From positions 1 to 64,000 of the forward strand of contig NZ_VIFM01000022.1 in the NCBI RefSeq assembly GCF_006636215.1: a stretch of DNA of 64,000 nt, in the 5' to 3' direction. Positions within the stretch are counted from its first letter, which is position 1; every line of letters starts with the position of its first letter. This document shows, in pieces, positions 1-8,711 of this stretch. The notes beneath the pieces are model-generated. The model was not told where the DNA came from. It worked only from the letters and a program-made list of their open reading frames with translations, and did not search any database. Source of the DNA: Myxococcus llanfairpwllgwyngyllgogerychwyrndrobwllllantysiliogogogochensis. GTDB lineage: Bacteria; Myxococcota; Myxococcia; Myxococcales; Myxococcaceae. The position numbers and the translations under genes are program-made.

Positions 1-25
1 GCCGCCAGCAGCCCCGCCGTCCGCC

Positions 26-2191
26 TCATGAACCCGAGCCTCCCGACGCCGCCTTCTCCCGCTCCTTGTCCACGTTGATTTCGGTGACGCCCTTGTTGTC
101 GATGGACAAGAGGAACAGCTGCTTCACCGCCTCGCGCTTCTCGTTGAACGAGGTGCGGCCGGTGGCGCCGTCGAAGTCCTTCAGGTTGGACAGCGCGTCA
201 CGCATCTGCGCGCGCGTGCGGGGCCCGCCCTCCTTCTTCTCCACCAACTGCCGAAGCATGCGCCCGGAGTCGTAACCAATGGCCTCCAGGAGCCCCGGGT
301 CCTTGCCCGTCTCCTGCTTGTAGGCCTCCCGGTACTTGCGCACGAAGGTGCGCGTCGCCGGCCGCTGCGAGTCCACGAAGAAGCCGTCCACGTACACCGA
401 GCAGGTGACGAACTTGCCGCCGCGCTCAATCAACTCCGGCAGGCCCGAGCGCCCCTTGGGGCTGCTCCACTGGTTGGCGCCGAAGAGCGTCACCGTCTTC
501 AGCTCCTTCTTGCCCGTCGTCTTGCGGATGCGCTCCAAATCGCGCGGGTCGCACGCGTTGGTGACGATGTCCTCCACCGCCAGCGCCGGGGCGACCAGGC
601 TCACCCGCCGCCAGTCGTCCGGCATGAAGATGGCCTCGAAGTCGATGATGGGCTCCACGCCACTCTTCACCTTCTCCAGCGCCTTGCGGCGACGGAAGGC
701 GTCCAGGTTCTCGCCCTGCAAGTCCCTCACGCCCTCGACGTAGTCGCCGCGGTCCTCCAGGTAGTAGCGGCCCACCAGCTTCTTCGCCTCGGTGGTGAAG
801 GTCGTCTGGTCATGCGAGTAGCGCTCCGCGCCCCGCACGACTCCGCCGCGCTCCGTCACCTGGTCCCAGAACGAGTCCGCCAGCTCCACTCCGTAGGGGA
901 TGTTCGGGTACAGGAGGGCGAACTTCTTGTAGCCCTTCACGTTGATGGCGTAGTCCGCGATGGCGTCCGCCTGCGCGGCGTTCGTCAGCATGTTGCGGAA
1001 CACGTAGGGGCCCAGGTCCGTGACGCCCTCCTGGCGCGTCATGGTGAGCAGCGGAAGCTGGAGCTCCTCGGCCACCAGCGCCGCGCGCTTGGAGTCGTCA
1101 CCGAGCAGCGGCCCCAGCACCGCGATGGCGCCGTCGTCGAAGGCGAGCTGCTCCATCGCCTGGCCCGTCTTGTTGACGTCGCCCTGCGTGTCCTTCACCA
1201 CCAGCTCGATGTCGCTGCCCTCCAGGCCCAGCTGGATGCCGCGCAGCACCGCCTCGCCGATGGGCTGGTAGCGGCCCGTCATGGGCAAGAGCACGCCCAC
1301 CGTCTTCGGCTTCGCCTCCACGCGCCGCGTGGCTCGCGCGAGCAGCTCCCGCGCCTGGGGCGCGAAGGGGCTCTGCGGCGCCTCCGCGAGGAAGCGGTTG
1401 AGCGTCTCCTCCAGCCGAGTCCACTCGCGCAGGTGGTAGTAGACGCGCGCCAGCTTGAAGGTGAGCACGGGCCACGCCGGGTTGGACGCGGGCAGGCCCT
1501 CCGCCACGCGCGCGATGTCCACGAAGTCCGCGCGGCCCTCCACCAGCGCCTCCACCCGGGCCACCGCCGCGTCGCGCTCCTGCTGCGTCTTCGCCTGCCC
1601 CGCCTGCTCCACCGCCAGCGTCAGCGACTGCCCATACAGCCCCGCGCCCTCGGCCGCCCGGGCCGCGTCGCGCAGGAGCTGCTCACGCTCGGCGCCCTCG
1701 GCGCGCTCGGCGAGGCTGGACAGCGTCTGGTACGCGTCGCGGTAGGCGCCCACCTCCATGGCGGACAGCGCCAGCTTGCGCTTGGCGTCCTCGGCCTGGT
1801 TGTAGAGGGGGTTCTCGAAGAGCAGTTCGTTGAAGGACTTGCGCGCGTTGACGTAGTCCTTCGACTCGAAGAAGAGGACGCCGGCCTGGTAGAGCGCGTC
1901 CTGGCCCGCCGTCGTCGCGGGGTACGCCTTGCGCACGGACAGGTAGGCCTCGGCGGCCTTCTTCTTGTCGGGCGTGGCCTGGGCCGTCTGCCTCGCCTGG
2001 GCGAGCGCCGCGTCCGCGGTCGCGTCCTTCCTCGCCTCGACGGCGGGCCGCTTGGGGAACGGATCTCCCGTGGGGACATCCTCTCCCGTGTCGCCACCGG
2101 CAGGCGGGGTGCGTGAGGGTCGAGGACAGGCCGTCAGCAGCAGGGCCAGCGCGACGAGGAGCGAGCGGCGCAAGGTGGGCAGGACTTCCAT
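26..2191 (-). CDS. LpoA-like lipoprotein: TPR region plus periplasmic-binding-protein fold
   Basis: About 721 residues. The ATG at 2191 places a lipoprotein signal (LALLLTAC) at the N-terminus; an in-frame ATG lies 15 bases upstream and the longer frame beyond is not signal-like. Residues about 50-290 are Ala-rich helical repeats with a TPR/outer-membrane-lipoprotein pattern (intervals containing YLSVRKAYP and SFNELLFENP). From about residue 295 the sequence fits a type I periplasmic-binding fold (KTVGVLLPMTGRYQPIGEA, then VLGPLLGDDSKRA). This TPR-plus-binding-fold order is that of penicillin-binding-protein activators such as LpoA and of ABC-type amino-acid binding proteins. An outer-membrane lipoprotein that stimulates peptidoglycan synthesis is the better guess, because no ABC permease is adjacent. 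The ligand is unknown. Confidence 0.75.
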   Translation of the reverse strand: MEVLPTLRRSLLVALALLLTACPRPSRTPPAGGDTGEDVPTGDPFPKRPAVEARKDATADAALAQARQTAQATPDKKKAAEAYLSVRKAYPATTAGQDALYQAGVLFFESKDYVNARKSFNELLFENPLYNQAEDAKRKLALSAMEVGAYRDAYQTLSSLAERAEGAEREQLLRDAARAAEGAGLYGQSLTLAVEQAGQAKTQQERDAAVARVEALVEGRADFVDIARVAEGLPASNPAWPVLTFKLARVYYHLREWTRLEETLNRFLAEAPQSPFAPQARELLARATRRVEAKPKTVGVLLPMTGRYQPIGEAVLRGIQLGLEGSDIELVVKDTQGDVNKTGQAMEQLAFDDGAIAVLGPLLGDDSKRAALVAEELQLPLLTMTRQEGVTDLGPYVFRNMLTNAAQADAIADYAINVKGYKKFALLYPNIPYGVELADSFWDQVTERGGVVRGAERYSHDQTTFTTEAKKLVGRYYLEDRGDYVEGVRDLQGENLDAFRRRKALEKVKSGVEPIIDFEAIFMPDDWRRVSLVAPALAVEDIVTNACDPRDLERIRKTTGKKELKTVTLFGANQWSSPKGRSGLPELIERGGKFVTCSVYVDGFFVDSQRPATRTFVRKYREAYKQETGKDPGLLEAIGYDSGRMLRQLVEKKEGGPRTRAQMRDALSNLKDFDGATGRTSFNEKREAVKQLFLLSIDNKGVTEINVDKEREKAASGGSGS

Positions 2192-2359
2192 GGCAGTGGG
2201 GTGCATAGCAGCGGCGATGCGCCTCCGTCGACAACGGAGCGGGGAGAAGATTCCGCGTGGAACCCCTCCCGCTGTGCACCCCTCGTGCCCGACCGCCCAC
2301 GGCCCCTGGACGTTGACTTCCTCACGTTGGCGCGGCGCCAGGGCCACACGCACGCGGCC

Positions 2360-2385
2360 CCTGGGCCACGACGGGCCGGCCCAGG
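2360..2385 (-). terminator. GC-rich hairpin downstream of dnaJ
   Basis: An 8-bp perfect stem (CCTGGGCC with GGCCCAGG) and a 10-base loop lie 56-81 bases beyond the dnaJ stop, in the gap before the lipoprotein gene. There is no clear T-tract, so it is a weak terminator or simply GC-rich structure. Confidence 0.3.
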
Positions 2386-2440
2386 CCCTGCTCCCAGGGC
2401 GAGCGGCCGGCCGTGGCTCACCCGCGCACCGCGGCTTCGC

Positions 2441-3583
2441 TCAGCCGAACAGCTCCTTCACCTTGGCGAAGAAGCTCTTGGACTGCGGATGGGACTCCTC
2501 ACCGGACAGCTCCGCGAGCTTCTCCAGGAGCTCGCGCTGCTTGGAGGACAGCTCCGTGGGCGTCTCCACGACGACGCGCACGTGCTGATCTCCCCGCTGC
2601 TGGCTGTGCAGGTGGGGGATGCCCTTGCTCTTGAGCCGGAAGACCTTCCCGGACTGGGTGCCCGCGGGGATGGTCATCTTCACCTTCCCATCGAGCGTGG
2701 GGACGTCGATCTTCGCGCCCAGCGCCGCATGGGTGAAGGAGATGGGCACCTCGCAGAAGACCTCGTACTCCTCACGCTGGAAGAGCGGGTGCTCCTTGAC
2801 GATGACGGTGACGTAGAGGTCTCCGGCGGGGCCGCCGCGGTCTCCCGGCTCGCCCATGCCCGTCAGCCGCACCCGCGTGCCGTTGTCCACGCCCGCGGGG
2901 ATGGCGACCTCAATCACCTCTTCGGAGGGCGTCTTCCCGGAGCCCTTGCAGCGCGCGCAGGGGTCCGGCACCACCGCGCCCGTGCCGCCGCAGTCCCCGC
3001 AGGGACGCGACACCGCGAAGAAGCCCTGCGTGTAGCGCAGCTCTCCGCTGCCTCCGCACGTTCCACACGCGCGAGGGCCCGCGCCGCTCTTGCTGCCCGA
3101 GCCCGTGCACGTCTCACACTTCTTCGGCCGCGGAATCGTCACCTTGGGACGGCTGCCGAACGCGGCCTCCTCGAAGGTGATTTCCAGGTTGTAGCGCAGG
3201 TCCGCGCCACGCGAGCTGGTGCGGCGCCCACCCCCGCGGCCACCGCCGAAGATGTCGCCGAAAATCTCGCCGAAGATGTCGTTGATGTTGACGCCCTGGA
3301 ACCCGCCGCCGGCGCCACCAAAGCCCTCGAACGGGTTGCCCGAGTGCCCGAAGCGGTCGTACTTCGCCCGCCGGTCAGGGTCACTGAGCACTTCGTAGGC
3401 TTCCGAGGCTTCCTTGAACTTCTCCTCGGCCTCGTTGTTTCCCGGGTTGCGATCCGGATGGTACTGGAGCGCCACTTTGCGAAACGCGCTCTTCAGCTCC
3501 TGCGCGGAGACGGTCTTCTGGACGCCCAGGATCTCGTAATAGTCGCGTTTCTGACCGGCCGCCGCTGCTGGCATTCGCTTCAA
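2441..3583 (-). CDS. dnaJ: Chaperone DnaJ
   Basis: This Hsp40 co-chaperone stimulates DnaK ATPase activity and delivers unfolded clients in the cytoplasm. The 380 residues are the family's usual length. The J domain is at about 14-78 with the HPD motif at 42-44. A Gly/Phe-rich linker follows at about 82-120. Four zinc-binding CxxCxGxG repeats begin at C156, C173, C195 and C209, and the client-binding C-terminal domains finish the protein. The full zinc domain separates it from CbpA-type proteins. DnaK and GrpE are not adjacent, so this is a stand-alone dnaJ. The ATG at 3583 follows an AGGGG motif; a second ATG three codons later is possible. A sigma-70-like promoter candidate lies just upstream. 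Confidence 0.95.
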   Translation of the reverse strand: MKRMPAAAAGQKRDYYEILGVQKTVSAQELKSAFRKVALQYHPDRNPGNNEAEEKFKEASEAYEVLSDPDRRAKYDRFGHSGNPFEGFGGAGGGFQGVNINDIFGEIFGDIFGGGRGGGRRTSSRGADLRYNLEITFEEAAFGSRPKVTIPRPKKCETCTGSGSKSGAGPRACGTCGGSGELRYTQGFFAVSRPCGDCGGTGAVVPDPCARCKGSGKTPSEEVIEVAIPAGVDNGTRVRLTGMGEPGDRGGPAGDLYVTVIVKEHPLFQREEYEVFCEVPISFTHAALGAKIDVPTLDGKVKMTIPAGTQSGKVFRLKSKGIPHLHSQQRGDQHVRVVVETPTELSSKQRELLEKLAELSGEESHPQSKSFFAKVKELFG

Positions 3584-3630
3584 CCCCTGGAATTTGCTGG
3601 ACTTTTTGACGCCGCGAAAAACTCTGAGTC

Positions 3631-3658
3631 ACTATAACGCAGCGGAACGCGCCAGCAA
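3631..3658 (-). promoter_or_regulatory. Possible promoter of dnaJ
   Basis: Reading the minus strand, TTGCTG and TATAGT are separated by 16 bases and lie about 50 bases before the dnaJ start. The -10 box matches 5 of 6 consensus positions and the -35 only 3 of 6. This is one of the few AT-rich spots in the area. No CIRCE inverted repeat was seen. Confidence 0.35.
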
Positions 3659-3677
3659 TCCAAGGGGCAAAACCAAG

Positions 3678-3710
3678 GCCGCCCGGGGGCCATGGAGGCC
3701 ACCGGGCGGC
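3678..3710 (-). terminator. Intrinsic terminator of the small gene at 3750-4190
   Basis: A 9-bp perfect stem (GCCGCCCGG with CCGGGCGGC) encloses a 15-base loop, 40 bases beyond the minus-strand stop. On the minus strand it is followed by TTGGTTTT, a partial T-run, so termination in that direction is plausible. Confidence 0.5.
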
Positions 3711-3749
3711 TTGAAGAGAGACGGGGCGGTCAGGGTAGGGGCGGGAGGA

Positions 3750-4190
3750 CTAGACGGTCCACACGCGGTTGGCGGTCAGCTCCATCCGGGCCAGCCTGCG
3801 TTTGAGCGCCGGATCCACCGCTCCGTTGGACGCCCACTTGGGCACCACGAAGTGCAGCTCCGCGTTGTAGAGCTTGGCGGCGCTGGCCAGCAGGCTCCAC
3901 CGGTTCTCCGCGGTCGGCTCGTCCACCATGCCCGGGGTGACAATCTCCAGGATGATGGGCGTGCGCGCCGAGTCGGACTGGCGGCAGGTGAAGTCGGGAC
4001 GATGGTCCTCGATGGTGCCCGACAGGATGGGAGGCGGCATGAATCCAGGGAGACGGGCCTTGATGTCCGTGTACCCGATGGTGCGGAAGTACTCGGCCAT
4101 GAGCCACAGGAGCCGGCGACGCTCCTCGTCTTCAACCACCGGCTCGCAGCCCGGATTGAAAAGGACCTCTTTTTCGTTATTGGTGTCCAT
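3750..4190 (-). CDS. Conserved hypothetical protein, 146 residues
   Basis: I do not recognise this protein. The ATG at 4190 is chosen because GGGGAG lies directly upstream and residues before it are low-complexity. The sequence is charged and soluble, with an alternating pattern (PDFTCRQSDSARTPIILEIV) and a long central helix region (RWSLLASAAKLYNAELHFVV). The acidic-beta-strand pattern DF...LEIVTP followed by a helix and HFVVPK recalls small nuclease-like or NERD/restriction-fold domains, but I see no complete catalytic motif, so this is only an impression. It is monocistronic, divergent from the ABC exporter, with its own terminator. Confidence 0.6.
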   Translation of the reverse strand: MDTNNEKEVLFNPGCEPVVEDEERRRLLWLMAEYFRTIGYTDIKARLPGFMPPPILSGTIEDHRPDFTCRQSDSARTPIILEIVTPGMVDEPTAENRWSLLASAAKLYNAELHFVVPKWASNGAVDPALKRRLARMELTANRVWTV

Positions 4191-4348
4191 GGCTCCCCTG
4201 AACCTGTCCGCAGGGATGGAGGGGGGCAACGGAACGGGCCTGCCTGCTGATGACGGCTGGTGGGAAAGCAGGCGGCAAGGCACGACGTTTCACGTCCCTC
4301 TAGACTTGGACCTCTTGGCGACTCGGTGACAGAGTCCGCCGCCAAACA

Positions 4349-6112
4349 GTGGCTCCTCGTCCCTCCCCACACGTCTACCGCCGACTCCTCGGCTACCTGC
4401 GCCCCTACCGCCAACTGCTGGCGGCGGGTGTCTGCGCGTCACTCGTCGCCGCCGCGGCGACCTCCGCGTATGCCTGGGTCGTCGGGCCGCTGTTGCGCGC
4501 GGTGCTCACGGACCAGCCCGTCACCGTGGCCGGCGTGTCACTGCCTGGCGATGTGTTGTTGCGGCGACTGCCGCTGGTGGTGGTGGCGCTCGCGCTGGTG
4601 AAGGCCCTGGCCCAGTTCCTCCAGGGCGGGCTCATGCAGCGGCTGGGCCAGCGCGTGATGGCGGACCTGCGCGGATTTCTCTACGGGCGACTGCTCGGCC
4701 AGCCGCCCGCGTTCTTCGAGCGGCGACACTCCGGCGAGCTGTTGTCTCGCTTCACGTCGGACGTGCCGTTGGTGGAGTTCTCGATAACGCAGGCGTTGTC
4801 ATCGTACGTGAAGGATGGGCTGCAAGCGGTGGCCCTGCTGACGACGTGCTTCCTCATCGACGCGAAGCTTTTCCTCTTCACGTTCATCGTGGTGCCGGTG
4901 ACCGTGCTGCCCATCAATCGCTTCGCCCGCTCGCTGAAGAAGGTCGCCGCCCGCTCGCTGCAGAGCCTGGGCGCGCTGACGTCGCTGACGGCCGAGCAAC
5001 TGCAGAACCTTCCGGTGGTGCAGGCCTACGGCGGGCAGACACGCGCGCTCGAGTCCTTCGACGTGGAGGCGGACAAGTACCTGGGCGAGATGCGCCGCTC
5101 GCTGTTCCTGCGCGGCGCGGTGAGCCCCACGGTGGAGCTGCTCGGAATCGCCGGCGTGGCCATGGCGGTGGCGTGGGGCGCGCGCGCGGTGTCCGCGGAC
5201 CCCGAACTCGCGGGACGGCTCTTGTCCTTTCTCGCAGCCGCGTTGCTGTTGTATCAGCCGGTCAAATCCCTGAGCGGCACGCTGTCCCAGGTGCTCACGG
5301 GGCTGGCGGCGGCGGAGCGGCTGTTCGCCATCGCGGATGAGCCCTCGCCTCCAGACACGGGGGATGCGGCCCATCCGCTGTCACAGGCGCTGGTGCTGGA
5401 GGGCGTGAAGGCCACGTATCAGGACGGGCGCGAGGCGCTGCGGGGCGTGGACCTGGTGGTGCCCGCGGGCAAGCGCGTGGCGCTGGTGGGGCCGTCGGGC
5501 GCCGGCAAGACGACGCTGTTCTCCGTGCTGCTGGGCTTCCTGCCATCGTCGGGCGGACGGGTGCTGTGGGACGGCGCGCCGCTGGAGTCGCTGAAGCCGT
5601 CGAGCGTGCGCGGACAGGTGGCGTGGGTGCCGCAGGAGCCGGTGCTGTTCTCCGGGACGGTGCGCCACAACCTGCGGCTGGGCCGGCCCGAAGCGACGGA
5701 CGCGGAGTTGTGGGAGGCGCTCGCGCTGGCGCACGCGGAGGACTTCGTGCGCGCGCTGCCTGGAGGGCTCGACGAGTCCGTGGGCGAGCGAGGCAGCCGG
5801 CTGTCGGGCGGGCAACGGCAGCGGCTGGCGCTGGCGCGCGCGTTCCTGTGCAAGCCGTCGGTGCTGCTGCTGGACGAGCCCACCAGCGCGCTGGACGCGG
5901 CGAGCGAGGCGGCGGTGGGCGCGGGGCTGGAGACGCTGATGCGCGGCCGCACGGTGCTGGTGATTGCACATCGGCTGTCCACCGTGCGCGACGCGGATGT
6001 GATTGCCGTGGTGGAGGAGGGCCGCGTGGTGGAGTCAGGCACACACGCGGAGCTGCTCGCGCTGCGGGGCCGCTACCTGCGGCTGCTGGGCGAAGGCGCC
6101 GTCGCGGCGTAG
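4349..6112 (+). CDS. ABC exporter with fused membrane and ATPase domains (MsbA-like)
   Basis: This is a half-transporter that should act as a homodimer in the inner membrane and flip or export a lipid, lipopeptide or drug. The 587 residues match MsbA. Six membrane helices occupy about 25-310, with the coupling region FFERRHSGELLSRFTSDV at 122-139. The ATPase domain has Walker A GPSGAGKT (381-388), Q-loop WVPQEP, signature LSGGQRQR (485-492), Walker B VLLLDEP (505-511) and an H-switch (IAHRLST). The start is a GTG at 4349 with no strong ribosome site visible. No lipid A or secondary-metabolite genes flank it, so the substrate cannot be assigned. Confidence 0.85.
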   Translation: MAPRPSPHVYRRLLGYLRPYRQLLAAGVCASLVAAAATSAYAWVVGPLLRAVLTDQPVTVAGVSLPGDVLLRRLPLVVVALALVKALAQFLQGGLMQRLGQRVMADLRGFLYGRLLGQPPAFFERRHSGELLSRFTSDVPLVEFSITQALSSYVKDGLQAVALLTTCFLIDAKLFLFTFIVVPVTVLPINRFARSLKKVAARSLQSLGALTSLTAEQLQNLPVVQAYGGQTRALESFDVEADKYLGEMRRSLFLRGAVSPTVELLGIAGVAMAVAWGARAVSADPELAGRLLSFLAAALLLYQPVKSLSGTLSQVLTGLAAAERLFAIADEPSPPDTGDAAHPLSQALVLEGVKATYQDGREALRGVDLVVPAGKRVALVGPSGAGKTTLFSVLLGFLPSSGGRVLWDGAPLESLKPSSVRGQVAWVPQEPVLFSGTVRHNLRLGRPEATDAELWEALALAHAEDFVRALPGGLDESVGERGSRLSGGQRQRLALARAFLCKPSVLLLDEPTSALDAASEAAVGAGLETLMRGRTVLVIAHRLSTVRDADVIAVVEEGRVVESGTHAELLALRGRYLRLLGEGAVAA

Positions 6113-6252
6113 CGACGTCGGCGGCACGATGGGTTCTCGTTCACTCAGACGTTGATGGCGACCGCGCGGGCCTGGCGGAAGCGGACCCGGGGACATTCCC
6201 CCACCGCGCCGCTTGCCTGCACACGCGGGCTCTGCCAGCGTTCCCCTGTCTG

Positions 6253-6630
6253 ATGCGTCATCGGGAGCCCTTGTCCCTCAACGCGTTGCTGCTCGTGCCC
6301 GCGCTGGCCCTCGCGGCCCTGGCGTGTGTGGCCGTGTCCGCGCGCCACCTCGCGCTCGCCGCCGCGGCCACCGGCACCCTGGTCCTGGTCCCCATCGTCT
6401 TCCGATTGTGGACACGCACCTGGTACCGGGGGCTCGTCGTGCGCGGCGCCGGCATCTTCCTCATCGGCATGCACGTCCCGCTGCTGCTCGCCGGCGCCCT
6501 CGCCTACAGCCGCATCGGCTGCACCGAAGGCGACTGTCCCGGCCTCTACCTGCTGGGTGTGCTCGTGTCTCCTGTCGCCGGAGCCCTCTCCAGCGTCGTC
6601 TACTGGCTGGTCGGTCGTCCCCCAGTCTGA
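6253..6630 (+). CDS. Small integral membrane protein, 125 residues
   Basis: No family is recognised. The protein has about four hydrophobic segments: LNALLLVPALALAALACVAV, a second of about 20 residues ending in VPIVFRLW, GIFLIGMHVPLLLAGALAY, and a C-terminal one (LYLLGVLVSPVAGALSSVVY). A periplasmic or cytoplasmic loop has two cysteines (GCTEGDC). The ATG at 6253 is chosen because it begins the first hydrophobic stretch. It lies 140 bases after the ABC exporter, so the two could be cotranscribed. The stop codon abuts an 18-bp palindrome. Confidence 0.6.
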   Translation: MRHREPLSLNALLLVPALALAALACVAVSARHLALAAAATGTLVLVPIVFRLWTRTWYRGLVVRGAGIFLIGMHVPLLLAGALAYSRIGCTEGDCPGLYLLGVLVSPVAGALSSVVYWLVGRPPV

Positions 6631-6646
6631 ATTCCAAGAATTACCC

Positions 6647-6664
6647 GGAGAGACTAGTCTCTCC
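6647..6664. promoter_or_regulatory. Perfect 18-bp palindrome, probable operator
   Basis: GGAGAGACT is followed directly by AGTCTCTCC, an uninterrupted perfect palindrome with the rare CTAG core. It is flanked by a second inverted pair, ATTCCA at 6631-6636 and TGGAAT at 6665-6670. Lack of a loop favours a dimeric protein site over a terminator. It lies immediately before the gene at 6669-7727 and overlaps that gene's first possible start codon. Confidence 0.5.
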
Positions 6665-6668
6665 TGGA

Positions 6669-7727
6669 ATGCTTGTTACTCTGCGGCTCCGCTTCATGCC
6701 CGGGCTCTCGGTGGCCTCGTCCGTGCCCGTTACCGTGTTCCTGTGGTGCTTCACGCTTGCACCTCTGCTGCATGGTCCCGAGGCCCTTGCGGGCACGGTG
6801 GATGCCGCCGGTCCCTTCGCCGCCGTGGTGGCGTTGGCCCTACTCATTGAGTTGCCCCTGCTGTCGCTCGCGTTGGCTGGCACGGGGCTGGGGCGGCGTG
6901 TGCCGCTCGCCGTCATGTTGGGCATGGCCACCCTCCCGTGGATGGTGGGGCTGCTGGGCACGGAGGTCCTGGTGGGCCGCGCCATGTCCGGCCTGACGCG
7001 CCTGTCCACCCAGGCCACGGTGCTGGACGTCGCGACGAGCACCGGCCACGCCATGGCGCCCCGGCTGCTGGGTGCGTGGACGAGCGCCGCGCTGCTCCTG
7101 GGGCTCGCGCTGGGGCTCGCGCTGGCGCGCTTTGGTCCGTCGTGCGCGGAGGAAGCCGGAGGGCGCAGGCGCGGCCGGGGACTGCTGCTCGCCAGCGGGG
7201 TGACGGCGGCGCTGGGCTCGGTGGCGGTGGTGGGCGCGCTGGAGGCGCGGCACTTCCTCGAGATGCTCACCGGGCTGGGACAGGTGCCCGAATCGGCGCG
7301 TGAGGAGTGGGTGGCCACGGGCATGGAGGTCGCCACGCGACTGCGTGAGGTGCGCTGGCTGTGCACGTCGGTATTGGCGGTGCTGGGCATCATGCTGGTG
7401 GTGCGAGGCAGTGGCCGCGAGGCCTCACGTCTCACGCCTCGCTGGGCACCCCGGCTGGTGCCCGCGGCCGCCGTGACGGCCCTGCTGGTGATGGATGTGC
7501 ACCCGGTGCAATCCGTGGCCGAGAACGCGCACATCACCCTGCCCCGGAACCGGGGCGCGGTGCCCACCACGCTGGACATGCTGCGGCTGCTGGGGCTCGA
7601 CGTCGCTCCGGCTCAGAGCAGCCAGATGAGCAACAGGACCCCGGCCACCACGCCCACGCCGAACACGACGAGCATGATGACCCCCTCGGAGCCACGAGCT
7701 TCCGGCGGTGTCACCTCCTCCGGGTGA
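6669..7727 (+). CDS. Multi-pass membrane protein of unknown function
   Basis: About 352 residues from the ATG at 6669; an ATG at 6696 (MPGLSVASS) is equally possible and would leave the upstream palindrome outside the gene. Hydrophobic stretches suggest about six membrane helices: VPVTVFLWCFTLAPLL, AAVVALALLIELPLLSLALA, PLAVMLGMATLPWMVGLLG, SAALLLGLALGLALA, LLLASGVTAALGSVAVVGAL, TSVLAVLGIMLVV, and VPAAAVTALLVMDV. No catalytic motif is recognised. The last 38 residues are Thr/Pro/Ser-rich (TPATTPTPNTTSMMTPS) and are antisense to the tail anchor of the convergent gene, overlapping it by 115 bases, so the original protein probably ended near residue 315. Confidence 0.6.
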   Translation: MLVTLRLRFMPGLSVASSVPVTVFLWCFTLAPLLHGPEALAGTVDAAGPFAAVVALALLIELPLLSLALAGTGLGRRVPLAVMLGMATLPWMVGLLGTEVLVGRAMSGLTRLSTQATVLDVATSTGHAMAPRLLGAWTSAALLLGLALGLALARFGPSCAEEAGGRRRGRGLLLASGVTAALGSVAVVGALEARHFLEMLTGLGQVPESAREEWVATGMEVATRLREVRWLCTSVLAVLGIMLVVRGSGREASRLTPRWAPRLVPAAAVTALLVMDVHPVQSVAENAHITLPRNRGAVPTTLDMLRLLGLDVAPAQSSQMSNRTPATTPTPNTTSMMTPSEPRASGGVTSSG

Positions 7728-8266
7728 GGCGCGCCGTGCACGTATCGCAGCGGAGCCGCCGGCGCGAGGGCGGGCGCGGGTGACGGCGCCTCCAGCGAGG
7801 GCAGCGTGGGCTCCGACGGACGCTGCGCCTCGCGCAGGATGATGCCCGCACCCGCCATCTCCAGCCCCTCGCGGGCCAGCGCCAGCACGCGCTGCATGTG
7901 CAGGATGTAGCGGTCCTGCCCGGTGTACGTGCCCATCGCCTGGGCGGCTCGCACCAACCGGTGGGGAACCAGTTGAGGGTCCGCCTTCACCACGGCCGCC
8001 GCGGGACGGGCGCGCTCACCTTCGGACTCCACGCGGCCGGTGCGCACGCCCTCGCCGCTGGCCCACATGTAATGGTCCTCCAGCAGCGTCAGCTCCTGCC
8101 GCCGCACCCGGCCGTCCGAGTCCACCTGGGACATCAGCTCCGCGCCGTCGGTGCCCATGTGCCAGACGGTGCGCAGGCCATTCTCTCCCGGCGGGCCCTC
8201 CACCGCGTGAACGCGGGAGAGTGCTTGCACCGCGGTCTTCAACGTCTCGGGCGAGGACTCGGCCAT
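7613..8266 (-). CDS. Tail-anchored protein of unknown function, 217 residues
   Basis: The ATG at 8266 opens a soluble N-terminal domain of about 150 residues (TLKTAVQALSRVHAVEG, LTLLEDHYMWASGEGVRTG, then RYILHMQRVLALAREGLEMA). A Pro/Ala-rich linker leads to one C-terminal hydrophobic helix, VIMLVVFGVGVVAGVLLLI, with only a Trp-Leu-Leu tail. This is the layout of a tail-anchored inner-membrane protein facing the cytoplasm. No family is recognised. It overlaps the convergent membrane-protein gene by 115 bases at the part coding for the anchor. The ribosome site is weak. Confidence 0.65.
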   Translation of the reverse strand: MAESSPETLKTAVQALSRVHAVEGPPGENGLRTVWHMGTDGAELMSQVDSDGRVRRQELTLLEDHYMWASGEGVRTGRVESEGERARPAAAVVKADPQLVPHRLVRAAQAMGTYTGQDRYILHMQRVLALAREGLEMAGAGIILREAQRPSEPTLPSLEAPSPAPALAPAAPLRYVHGAPHPEEVTPPEARGSEGVIMLVVFGVGVVAGVLLLIWLL

Positions 8267-8440
8267 CAGGAGCCGGAGACTAGGGGCGTCGGGTCGGAAA
8301 CGGAAGGCGGCCGTGCCCACGCCCGCTCGCTCCCACCCGCTCCCGTGTCCGCGTCCGCCTGCCCAGGTTGAACGACGAAGCACCGGGCGCGTGCGCCAGC
8401 GGACATCTGGCGTCAGAGCGCCTCCGCGCGGAGCCCCACC

Positions 8441-8665
8441 ATGGCCATCATCATCCCCGACGAACCCCTGGACACGCCCTTCACCGTTCCCGGCAACCGC
8501 GCCGAGGTGACGGGTGAGCCGGACGAACACTTCCTCACCGCGCAGGTGAGCTGGGACGGCGAACGCCAGCACGGCGGCGGCTACGTCCCGGAGGACTTCG
8601 AGTGGACCTCCAATCCCAAGGAGCGCCAGGACGCGCTGATGGGCGAGTGGCCCGAGGAGCACTGA
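8441..8665 (+). CDS. Small acidic hypothetical protein, 74 residues
   Basis: A short soluble acidic protein (starting MAIIIPDEPLDTPFTVPGN) with no membrane segment or known motif. GGAG lies about eight bases before the ATG, and the codon use resembles its neighbours, which supports a real gene. It ends 46 bases before the next plus-strand gene and may be its operon partner. Function unknown. Confidence 0.55.
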   Translation: MAIIIPDEPLDTPFTVPGNRAEVTGEPDEHFLTAQVSWDGERQHGGGYVPEDFEWTSNPKERQDALMGEWPEEH

Positions 8666-8711
8666 TGCCGCGTGCGCTCGGCTGTCCGCCGGGGTAAGCG
8701 TCCCCGCCGCC

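Noticed and set aside
812-2116. Long plus-strand open frame opposite the LpoA-like gene
   Set aside because: Low-complexity Arg/Leu/His composition with no family features. The minus-strand gene explains the region.
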